A stretch of 64,000 bases of DNA from UBA6544 sp038131165. GTDB lineage: Bacteria; Pseudomonadota; Alphaproteobacteria; UBA8366. Under the pieces are notes generated by a model, which was given only the letters and a program-made list of their open reading frames with translations, was not told where the DNA came from and made no database searches. The DNA lies in contig JAYPOZ010000004.1 of NCBI GenBank assembly GCA_038131165.1, positions 32,938 through 96,937 on the forward strand, given 5' to 3'. Every line of letters begins with the position of its first letter. Within the stretch, counting starts at the first letter, position 1. Shown here piece by piece: positions 42,297 to 50,113 of the stretch. Made by a program: the position numbers and the translations under genes.

Positions 42297-43316
42297 ATGG
42301 GTTCGAAAAGCGTAAATTGGCGCCGAAGGGGAGCGCTGTTCCTCGCAGTCCAGTTTCTCTTCGCCAGTCTCGCGATGGGCGCGGTGCGTGCGTCGGATGC
42401 GAACGCCGGCGATGTCTTCGACGCGGTTCTGAAATTGACGGCGGAGGTCCCCGAAGACGCGAGGACCGCCAAATCGCTCGGCACACGGCGCGAAGGATAT
42501 GCGGTGGCCATCGATTCGAACGGCCTCGCGCTGACCATTGGCTATCTGATCCTCGAGGCGGAAGCCGTTACCCTGACGACGGGCGACGGCCGCGTCGTTC
42601 CCGCGCAAATCCTGGCATACGACCACGATACCGGATTCGGCATGGTGCGCGCCCTGCAACCTCTTGGCATCAAGCCGTTGCGGATGGGCGACTCCGGCAC
42701 TGCCGCGGACGGCTCCGATGTCTTGGTCGTCGGGCATGGCGGTGCCGCGAATGCGATTACGGCACGGGTTGTCTCGCGCCGCGATTTTGCGGGCTATTGG
42801 GAGTACTTGCTCAAAGATGCCATTTTCACAGTGCCGCCCTTTGCCCGGTTTGGCGGCGCGGCGCTCGTCAACGACGCGGGCCAGCTGGTCGGGATCGGCT
42901 CCCTGATCATACCGAACGCGGCGGGGCCGAACATCCATAGTCCGGGCAATATGTTCGTCCCGATCAACGCGCTAAAGCCGATCATGGCCGATTTATTGGA
43001 CGGCGGGCGGTCCGGACGCCGTCAAAACCCATGGATCGGCCTCTATACCGCCGAGCAATCGGGATTTTTAATCGTGCAACGGCTGGCATCCGACGGTCCC
43101 TCGGCGCGCGCAGGGATCGCGGCGGGAGATATCGTCGTTTCCGTCGCCGGAAACCCGGTGTCGGGTCAGATCGATTTCTATCGGAAATTATGGGCACTCG
43201 GCGGCCCGGGGACCACGGTCGAATTGACCGTTCTCAAGCCCGGTGGCGGTCTTAGAACGGTCAGCGTGCAATCGACGGACCGGTATAGCTGGTTGCGCCT
43301 GTCGAAGGGGAATTAG
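42297..43316 (+). CDS. DegP-like PDZ protein lacking the catalytic triad
   Basis: This 339-residue exported protein has a signal peptide (about residues 1-32), a trypsin-like DegP/HtrA-type domain at about 40-230 and one PDZ domain at about 245-335 (GPSARAGIAAGDIVVSVAG). The three catalytic sites have changed. The TNxHVV-type histidine site reads TIGYLIL, the TDLAVL-type aspartate site reads TGFGMV, and GNSGGPL reads RFGGAAL. It cannot be a normal serine protease and may be a scaffold or sensor. The ribosome-binding site AGAGGAG is strong, so the gene is probably expressed. Its stop overlaps the convergent clc gene. Confidence 0.82.
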   Translation: MGSKSVNWRRRGALFLAVQFLFASLAMGAVRASDANAGDVFDAVLKLTAEVPEDARTAKSLGTRREGYAVAIDSNGLALTIGYLILEAEAVTLTTGDGRVVPAQILAYDHDTGFGMVRALQPLGIKPLRMGDSGTAADGSDVLVVGHGGAANAITARVVSRRDFAGYWEYLLKDAIFTVPPFARFGGAALVNDAGQLVGIGSLIIPNAAGPNIHSPGNMFVPINALKPIMADLLDGGRSGRRQNPWIGLYTAEQSGFLIVQRLASDGPSARAGIAAGDIVVSVAGNPVSGQIDFYRKLWALGGPGTTVELTVLKPGGGLRTVSVQSTDRYSWLRLSKGN

Positions 43317-45085
43317 ACCGCGTCCGAGTCTTCGCCGCGCGCGGCCAAAATGGCCCGACGGTAGGCCATCATGACATCGCGCTGGTGGACGACCCCCAAT
43401 AGGCGTTGTGTTTTGGCATTATCGATGACCGCAATATGATCCTCGCCCTCGGCCTGCATCCAGCGCATGGCGACCCCGAGATCCTGGTCGCTTTCCAATG
43501 TCGGCGGATGCAGGCGGGCGACGTCCTGCGCGTTGAGCAGGATGTCGATCTCGGTATCAAACGCCGTGTCGGAGAGGTCGGCGAAGGTGATCGTGCCGTG
43601 CAAGCCGCCGTCCTTATCGACCACGAACAGGGTGCCATAAGGGGAGGCCGCGAGTTTTTCGCGTACCTTGATCATTGGGTCTGCCGGCTCGACGGTTACG
43701 GTGTCGTCCGACATTACTTCCGCCACTTTGACGTCCCGGAGAACACGTTGCTCGTGGCCTTGGCGGACGTTCAATCCCCGGCGCTCGAGCTGCCAGGTAA
43801 AATAGGAATGGCCGAACTGGTAACGGGTCACAAGAGTCGCAACGATGGTGGCGACCATGACCGCTACGGTCAGCGCATAGTCGCCGGTTAATTCGAAGAT
43901 CATCAGGATCGTCGAAATGGGGGCGCCAAGAACGGCTCCCGCGACCGCACCCATGCCGACAATCGTGTAAGCGCCGGGCCCGGAGGAAAGTTCGGGATTG
44001 GCGAGCGTTGCCAGGACCCCGAAGGCGCCGCCGAGCATCGCGCCGAGAAACAGTGATGGCGAGAAAACGCCGCCGCCAAATCCGCAGCCGAGGCTAATTG
44101 CTGTGGCGATCAATTTCACCGCCAAGAGGGCGAACAGCATCGTAAGGGTCAGCGCCTCGCGCAAAGCATCGTCGGTCGCGGCATATCCCACGCCCAGAAC
44201 CTGTGGATAGGCGATGGCGATCAACCCGACAATCAAACCGCCGATTGCGGGCTGTAGCCAAATGGGAATTGGGCTGCGCTGCATTAAGGATCGGGCACTC
44301 GAGATGGACCGCATGAAGACGATGGCGATCATGGCGCTCAACAGACCGAGTATCGCGAAGGCGGGAAATTCCAGAAAGGAGGCGATGTCGTGGGTGCCGA
44401 TGATAAAGGCGGGGTAATCGCCGAAATAGCTGCGCGAGACCATCGTGCCCGCGACCGATGCGATGACCACGGGGGCGGAGGCGCCGAGGGCATAGTGGCC
44501 GACGACGACTTCGAGGGCAAAGAACCAGCCGGCAATGGGCGCGTTGAAGGATGCGGCCACGGCGGCGGCGACGCCGCACCCCAATAATGTCCTCGCCAGG
44601 GAGCGGCCGAGATGAAGCTTCTCCGCAATCCACGCGCCGAGGGTCGCGCCCAAATGTACCACCGGACCCTCTCGGCCGACCGACGCTCCGGCGCCGATTG
44701 ACACGGCACTCGACAGAGCGGAGAGCAATCCGACCCGCAAATTCATCTGACCGTCCCGCAGGGCGTTGGCTTCGATTACGTCCGCGACGCCGTGGACCCG
44801 GCGACCGGGTATTAGGCGCCACGCGATGAGGCCGACGATCAGCCCGCCGGATGTGGTCGACAAGATGACCTGCCACCACTCGAATTCTTCATACAGGTTG
44901 GCAAGTCGGTCGTATTGGGCCTCCAGGACGAGTCCTTGAAAGAAGGCGATGGCCTCGCGGAACAGAATCGCGCTGCCGCCACCAAGCACGCCGATCGCAA
45001 CAGCCAAGATAAAGAGGATCACCTGCTCGTGTCGGACCATCTGTCCAACACGTCTTAGAGGCATCGTAATATCGAAACGCGACAA
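43313..45085 (-). CDS. ClC-family chloride channel/antiporter with CBS domains
   Basis: This 590-residue membrane protein belongs to the ClC family, which moves chloride, often in exchange for protons. The conserved SVGREGPVVHLGA contains the gating glutamate, and GGGVFSPSLFLGAMLGG is the chloride-binding block. About ten or more hydrophobic helices span residues 15-430. Two CBS domains follow at about 450-580, starting VMSDDTVTVEPADPM, and probably sense nucleotides. The usual GSGIP motif is replaced by RRVHGVADV, as in a known bacterial subgroup. Confidence 0.9.
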   Translation of the reverse strand: MSRFDITMPLRRVGQMVRHEQVILFILAVAIGVLGGGSAILFREAIAFFQGLVLEAQYDRLANLYEEFEWWQVILSTTSGGLIVGLIAWRLIPGRRVHGVADVIEANALRDGQMNLRVGLLSALSSAVSIGAGASVGREGPVVHLGATLGAWIAEKLHLGRSLARTLLGCGVAAAVAASFNAPIAGWFFALEVVVGHYALGASAPVVIASVAGTMVSRSYFGDYPAFIIGTHDIASFLEFPAFAILGLLSAMIAIVFMRSISSARSLMQRSPIPIWLQPAIGGLIVGLIAIAYPQVLGVGYAATDDALREALTLTMLFALLAVKLIATAISLGCGFGGGVFSPSLFLGAMLGGAFGVLATLANPELSSGPGAYTIVGMGAVAGAVLGAPISTILMIFELTGDYALTVAVMVATIVATLVTRYQFGHSYFTWQLERRGLNVRQGHEQRVLRDVKVAEVMSDDTVTVEPADPMIKVREKLAASPYGTLFVVDKDGGLHGTITFADLSDTAFDTEIDILLNAQDVARLHPPTLESDQDLGVAMRWMQAEGEDHIAVIDNAKTQRLLGVVHQRDVMMAYRRAILAARGEDSDAV

Positions 45086-45162
45086 GGCGATTCTTTTCGC
45101 TGCGGGTGACCTGAACCCGAATCTTAAAGGAGTGTCGACTGCCGCGAAAGGCCGAACGGGAC

Positions 45163-46247
45163 TTATTCGGCTGCGCTATTGGTCAGTTCGGTCTCCAGGA
45201 CGGCCTTGTTGCGTCCCGTCCGCTTGGCTTGATAGAGCGCATCGTCGGAGCGTTGGATAAGGTCGACAAGCGCTTCCCCGGGGCGGTATTGAGCCAGGCC
45301 GAGCGAGATCGTGATCGAACTGAGCTCCTCGCCGGTTTGCTTCTTGCGGAACCGCTTGCTGCTGATCGAAGTGCGAATTTTCTCGGCGAGAATCCGACCC
45401 GTTTCCAAGACCGTGTCGGGAAGGATGACGGCGAATTCCTCGCCGCCGTAGCGTGCCGCCGTATCCCGCCCTTTGATGTTCGACGCCAAGGTATGGGCGA
45501 CCAGCCGCAAAACATCGTCGCCGGTCTGATGACCATAATTGTCGTTGAATTTCTTGAAATGATCGATGTCGACGAGCATCAGGGATAGCGGCGAGCCGTT
45601 CTCCATGGCGTGCAGAACCGACGTGCGCAGATGGATGTCGAAATACTTCCGGTTCGCGATGCCCGTCAAGGCGTCGGTCATTGCCTCCCGCCGAACTTCT
45701 TCCAGGCTGCGCCGCAGGCTGTCGATCTCCGAGGTCGTCGCCTTCAGGCGTTCCTCGAGATTGCGGCTGCGGACCAGCATCTCGTTGGTTTCCTTTTGCA
45801 GGGCGCCGACGACGTGACTGAGATCGTCCGCGGTGCCAGCGCCGCGAATCTCGTCTAAGGAGTCTCCAAGGTGGTCTTGAAGTTCTCGGTGCCTTCAGCC
45901 GCTTCCGCGAGAAACTGACCCACCTCTTTCACAGAAGAGTCGATTTGTTCGCTGGCTTCCTGGATGCGGGCGCCTTCCTTCGTGAATCCGAAGAATTTTT
46001 CGAATAGCTCGGCGTTTTCGTAACTGTCGAAATTGGTGCCGTCCGCGATGAGTTTGTCGATGGCGCGTAATAAATCGGGTTCGCGTCCGCTGACATAGGT
46101 ATACCAGACCGTAAAGTTCTGCGGCGTAGACGGAATGCTGCGCTCCGTCATCATGCCGATGGCCTTTTCGGCTGTGCTGGCCGCGACTCTAATGTCGTCC
46201 GGATGTTCCAATATAAAACCCCAACTCGCCCACATATCGTTAACCAT
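45163..46247 (-). pseudogene. Diguanylate cyclase (GGDEF) split by a frameshift
   Basis: Two frames cover one gene. The first (46247 to 45855) holds an N-terminal domain with TPQNFTVWYTYVSG and AELFEKFFGF, found before GGDEF domains in alphaproteobacterial cyclases. The second, open through 45781-45854 and on to 45163, carries the coiled coil and GGDEF domain: DALTGIANRKYFD, LMLVDIDHFKKFND and the active site RYGGEEF. Frame is lost at about 45859-45867. Adding one base there would give a smooth TLEDSLDEI junction. Either the gene is recently inactivated or the base was lost in sequencing. From an internal ATG at 45780 the GGDEF part could be made alone. Confidence 0.8.
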
Positions 46248-46316
46248 ACAGGCATGAATGGTAGCAGACTACCAAATGCGCGCAAAAATCCAAATGTGTT
46301 TTGGTTCAATCTCCGG

Positions 46317-46814
46317 TCAAGAAGTTTGTTTCTTCATTCCGATCAACCGACCGACTCCCGAGGGGCTCGGCAGATCTGCATGCACGGTCTTAACTTTTCG
46401 GATCCAATCGGCGACATCCGGCGCCATCGGGCCGACGCGGCGCGTTGTCAGGTCAATATGCAGCGATAGCAGTTCGTTCGTCGCGGCCAGATATCCTTCG
46501 GTCCCGTGGTACATCTCGTGCCAAAAATGAATTCGCTTGGCATCGCAGTCCAGAATTCGGGTCGTAAAGCGAAGCGGATCGCCTTCTTTCACTTCTTGAA
46601 CGTAGGTCACGTTCATGTCGGCGACGAAGGTCGTGGTATTGGCCTTGGTCTTGTAGTCGTGGGTCAGCCGCAGATACTCGAGCATCGCATCCGTCGCATG
46701 ATCGAACGCCAAGACGTAAAACGCGACATTCATATGGCCGTTGTAGTCGATCCATTCGGGCTGCACGGTTTCTTCGTGAAGCTGCAGCGGTGCGGGTATG
46801 TTCGATGTCGTCAT
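46317..46814 (-). CDS. 4HBT-family acyl-CoA thioesterase
   Basis: This 165-residue single-hotdog protein has the 4HBT signature WIDYNGHMNVAFYVLAFDHA with the catalytic-region aspartate and the NGHM block. VTYVQEVKEGDPL is the next conserved strand. The start MTTSNIPAPLQ is chosen over the ATG at 46946, which adds 44 residues unlike the family. Relatives occur in carnitine/betaine pathways, but nothing nearby supports that role here. Confidence 0.83.
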   Translation of the reverse strand: MTTSNIPAPLQLHEETVQPEWIDYNGHMNVAFYVLAFDHATDAMLEYLRLTHDYKTKANTTTFVADMNVTYVQEVKEGDPLRFTTRILDCDAKRIHFWHEMYHGTEGYLAATNELLSLHIDLTTRRVGPMAPDVADWIRKVKTVHADLPSPSGVGRLIGMKKQTS

Positions 46815-46920
46815 GACGAGCAGGTTAGAGGCCGGATCCACCATTTGACAAGACGTGCCGACACTCTCGCGGAGAGGTGCGATCTGATACCCGAAATATC
46901 GGTTGTACGATCTTAGGCAT

Positions 46921-46949
46921 TTGGATTTCGCGCGGTCATTCGTCATACT
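46921..46949 (+). promoter_or_regulatory. Weak candidate promoter of the 46998 gene
   Basis: TTGGAT at 46921-46926 and CATACT at 46944-46949 are separated by 17 bp. Each matches the consensus only in part. The start would lie about 40 bp before the coding region. Confidence 0.3.
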
Positions 46950-46997
46950 GTTGCGCGACAGAATTTCATGGGTCGCTTTCGGGCGTTAGGGGGAAGC

Positions 46998-48710
46998 ATG
47001 TCGGAGGAAGGCAACGCAGGGTCGAAGACAACGCCGCAGGTCCTTGGCCGCAAGACGGCCGCCTGGATCGGCGGGGTCATCTCCTTGGGCTTGCTGTCGA
47101 TCATACTGCTATACGCCTATGGCGACCCGCGTCCGACATCGGTTGCCGGGAATGCCATTGGGGGCCAGGCGACCGGCATCCCGACGGTCGCTCCGAGGGA
47201 GCAGTATTATCGTATACGGGGGGACTATTTCCCCTTGGCGCCGGCAAGCGCGACCGCTGATCCCATCGGACAAATGTGGGCGGCGGTTTTCGGAGAGGCC
47301 GTGTCGCGCGCAGGCGCAGCAGCAGTCCGGCTGCGGTTATCGCATCCGGCGGCGCTCGCCCTGCCGAAGGACAGCGACGGATACCTGTTACTGGATATAC
47401 CCCTTGGTGGCGCTGCGGCGAGCGGCGTGACGCCATATATCGTCCGCCAGCCGGAAGATAATGTCGATTTGCGCGTCGATGTCGAAATGTCGCCGACGGA
47501 GACCGGCGGGCTGTTGCCCCGCATGTTGCGGGCTTTTGCCGGGACTCCGGATAGGTCGAGCGGCTGGGTATCGGTGTTTTCCGAGGGGGCGTCTACGGGC
47601 CGCCAGGTGCTGAGCGATCAGAATGCTGTTTTCCCGGTTCGCGATTTCAGTAATCGCGTGGTCGGCGCGGTCAGGCTCGGTCTCGAAGTGCGGTCCTCGC
47701 TCCTCTTCACGAGGTTCTTCGAAGGCGGGGAATTCGAGCGTTTGGTTGTATCGGGAGCCGCACCCGAAGCGCGGCGGAGCGCCGTCCTCAGCGCCATCGA
47801 TGCTGCGTTTCCGGAGGGTATGGGCGAAGAGAGCCGCAAGGCGGAATTACGCGCGCGCGCGAGCGCGCATTTCGCCTATCCGGAAGACACGGATCGGGCG
47901 GCAATCTGCCGCCAGGCGTTTTCCGACCTATCACAAGCGGGCCGCTTATCGTCGTTCGACGCTGCCGTAATCGCAATGCTTGTGGGGTATGACGCAAAGG
48001 CGTCGCTGCCGCCCGACGGCGATGTCTGTGGCGACCCCGGATTGACGTCTGTCCTGGCCCGGTCGGGAATGAAGGAAAGCCTGGAGCGCGCCTCTCGGGC
48101 CATGGCGAGCGATGCGGAAGCCGAAAAGGCGCGGAAAGCCGTTGCACGCGAGGTTACCGGACCGGAAGCTCATCCTCCGGGGAGCTATATCTGCCTAGGT
48201 GTCAGCGGACCGCGGATCGCGCGTCATTGCGAGACCTTGAACGCAATCGCCCGCGAATGGCGCGGCGGCGCCAAGTTCTTGCACATGAAAGAGTCGCGGC
48301 GCTATATCGGCGAGACCGTTGGGCTGGAGGAGCCGACAGGGGATATGCGGTATTCGGCGGCGCGATTTACCGACCGACGCCAGCTTTTGATCCATGTCGC
48401 CTTGTCTCGTGTGACCAATTTCGCATGTTTCCGAATGATCCGGGAGAATCCCGATTATTTCGAGGCCTTGTTGATCATGTCCGAGCCCGGCGCGGCGGCG
48501 TCCAGGAGGGTCGATGTCTTTGAGTTTGCGTTCGATAGCGACGGCACGATAGGCCGCATTCGGAGGCGCGCCGCTTTGCCTTCCGATATAGAGGCGGCAC
48601 GCGCCTTGCCGTCTTCGTCGCGCTGTCGGCGCGAGTTTCTGGATCCCAACGAAGCGGCGATTCGACGCTTGGTCGGGACCTATTGGCGCCTGCCGGTCGG
48701 ACAAGGGTGA
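46998..48710 (+). CDS. Unrecognised membrane-anchored protein, 570 residues
   Basis: I do not recognise this family. The protein has a short polar N-terminus, one clear transmembrane helix at about residues 22-42 (AWIGGVISLGLLSIILLYAY) and a large region that should be periplasmic. The segment AVFPVRDFSNRVVGAVRLGL near residue 225 resembles the last strands of a Cache-type sensor domain, but this is weak. Several cysteines occur in the C-terminal half (ICRQAF, DVCGDPG, YICLGVS). There is no obvious enzyme motif and no kinase or GGDEF domain. The ATG at 46998 follows GGGGGAAG, so it is preferred over 46968. It stands alone between minus-strand genes. Confidence 0.75.
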   Translation: MSEEGNAGSKTTPQVLGRKTAAWIGGVISLGLLSIILLYAYGDPRPTSVAGNAIGGQATGIPTVAPREQYYRIRGDYFPLAPASATADPIGQMWAAVFGEAVSRAGAAAVRLRLSHPAALALPKDSDGYLLLDIPLGGAAASGVTPYIVRQPEDNVDLRVDVEMSPTETGGLLPRMLRAFAGTPDRSSGWVSVFSEGASTGRQVLSDQNAVFPVRDFSNRVVGAVRLGLEVRSSLLFTRFFEGGEFERLVVSGAAPEARRSAVLSAIDAAFPEGMGEESRKAELRARASAHFAYPEDTDRAAICRQAFSDLSQAGRLSSFDAAVIAMLVGYDAKASLPPDGDVCGDPGLTSVLARSGMKESLERASRAMASDAEAEKARKAVAREVTGPEAHPPGSYICLGVSGPRIARHCETLNAIAREWRGGAKFLHMKESRRYIGETVGLEEPTGDMRYSAARFTDRRQLLIHVALSRVTNFACFRMIRENPDYFEALLIMSEPGAAASRRVDVFEFAFDSDGTIGRIRRRAALPSDIEAARALPSSSRCRREFLDPNEAAIRRLVGTYWRLPVGQG

Positions 48711-48871
48711 ACTCGTCCCAGGCTCGTTGCGCCGTCGAGACCGCCTGAAACGCATCTGGAAGATTAGAATTTCGATCCCGAGTGGACAGGTGGATAAACG
48801 GATCTGCCGGAAAGTTGTCCGGGCCGTTGGATTTGGAATACCGCGCGGACGCGGCGGGCTAACAGACCGGC

Positions 48872-49657
48872 CTATCGCCTCGAGCCGGCGGCGCTCTGGC
48901 GGGCATCATAGGCGGAGAGTGCCCCGTGTGCCTGGTCGAATGCATCGCGCCATAGCGTGGAGCGGTCCACAGGAATAACCGGAATATTCAGGTTGGCGAT
49001 CTTGGCTGCCACGACGTCAACGTCGACGGAGAGTGATTCGCTGTCCTCCCGGAGATTGAATTCCGCCGTCGGACGCGCGGCTTGCTGCACGAGTTGGCGC
49101 GCCTTGATGTCGCGCCAGATACGGAACACCCGGCCACGATAAGGCATGTGGAACTTCGGTTTGGCCGAGTGGTACCGTTTTACCGCTGTGAACCAGGACC
49201 CAGTTTCCCGATGCAGGGCCGCCAGATACCGAGCGCCGTAGGCGACGTTGATCTCCGGCTCGAGAGCGGCTTCGATCGACTCGAAAGCATCGCCGTGATG
49301 CATCAGGTTAACCTGCATGCAGCCGACATCGACGTTGCGGATACCCCGCAGTTGAAGCTCGCGCACGGCCGCCACGGCCTCGTTCTTGGTGGGAAAATAA
49401 CGGCCTTCGCCCTCCGCCATGACGGTCCATGGCCAAGCCACGAGTTGCCGCGAACGTGCATCTCGCCGGCCCGATTCCGCGACCGACAAAGCCCGCAGGA
49501 GTGAATCCGGTATGTTATGTAAGCGCTCCTGCATACCGGCCGGGACGGAACAGTATTCCCTGACATCCGTTGGCGGGAGCGGATTGGCCGCCGCAGGGTT
49601 AACGCCGCCGACGGAGCAGATTATGGCGATGGGGAGCAAGTATGCGCCGAATTTCAT
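48872..49657 (-). CDS. Lytic transglycosylase SLT-domain protein
   Basis: This 261-residue exported protein has a signal peptide ending near residue 24 (NPAAANP). The SLT lysozyme-like domain covers about residues 48-170, with the catalytic glutamate in LLRALSVAESGRR and the substrate block DVGCMQVNLMHHGDAF. The alanine-tyrosine motif is in VAYGARYLAAL. Such enzymes cut glycan strands to 1,6-anhydroMurNAc products, often to let flagella or secretion systems pass. The final 90 residues are unassigned. Confidence 0.85.
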   Translation of the reverse strand: MKFGAYLLPIAIICSVGGVNPAAANPLPPTDVREYCSVPAGMQERLHNIPDSLLRALSVAESGRRDARSRQLVAWPWTVMAEGEGRYFPTKNEAVAAVRELQLRGIRNVDVGCMQVNLMHHGDAFESIEAALEPEINVAYGARYLAALHRETGSWFTAVKRYHSAKPKFHMPYRGRVFRIWRDIKARQLVQQAARPTAEFNLREDSESLSVDVDVVAAKIANLNIPVIPVDRSTLWRDAFDQAHGALSAYDARQSAAGSRR

Positions 49658-49695
49658 CAGACACCCGTTTTGGTTCCGAGAAGTTTCAATAAAAA

Positions 49696-49723
49696 ATAGT
49701 ATTTTTCGACAAAATTGTCACAA
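49696..49723 (-). promoter_or_regulatory. Candidate promoter of the transglycosylase gene
   Basis: On the minus strand TTGTGA (49723-49718) and TACTAT (49701-49696) are 16 bp apart in a strongly AT-rich stretch. GACAAAATTGTC at 49708-49719 is a near-perfect palindrome within the spacer and could be an operator. Confidence 0.45.
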
Positions 49724-49851
49724 CGAACCTATCGAATATCCAAATATTGGCAACATTAATACTGAAATATCAAGAATAGGGCAAACTTCTCCAAACTCAT
49801 GGAATATCCCGTCGGGGTGATCACGGTCACAGCTAAGCCCCAACCAACGGG

Positions 49852-49857
49852 TATAAT
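49852..49857 (+). promoter_or_regulatory. -10 element (TATAAT) before a small zinc-ribbon gene
   Basis: A perfect TATAAT places transcription near 49864, upstream of the ATG at 49890 and its AAAGG ribosome-binding site. No good -35 is visible. Confidence 0.4.
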
Positions 49858-49889
49858 CAATGGCAGTCAGGATAAGAAAGGTCTCGGGG

Positions 49890-50075
49890 ATGAAGTGCCG
49901 GAAATGCAATCGTGCCGTCGGATACGACATTTTGGCGCAGCCGCAAGATTGGGGTCGTCCGACCGGCAGTATAAGGTCCTATATTTGCCCTCGCTGCGGG
50001 CATCGCGAGACAGGGCGGCTCGACCGCCGTATCCGCAGTATTCCGGTCGCGGTGGAGCGCCGGGCCGCGGCTTAG
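49890..50075 (+). CDS. Small zinc-ribbon protein, 61 residues
   Basis: The product starts MKCRKCNRAVGYDIL and has a second CPRCGH pair about 30 residues later, so four cysteines can bind one zinc ion. The ATG follows AAAGG by 8 bp, and a TATAAT lies 33 bp upstream. The C-terminal third is basic (RLDRRIRS), which would suit nucleic-acid binding. No family is recognised. It is flanked by minus-strand genes, so it is a separate unit. Confidence 0.55.
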   Translation: MKCRKCNRAVGYDILAQPQDWGRPTGSIRSYICPRCGHRETGRLDRRIRSIPVAVERRAAA

Positions 50076-50113
50076 GTAGGGCAATCGGTCCGTTCATCAG
50101 GACGGCGGGAACC

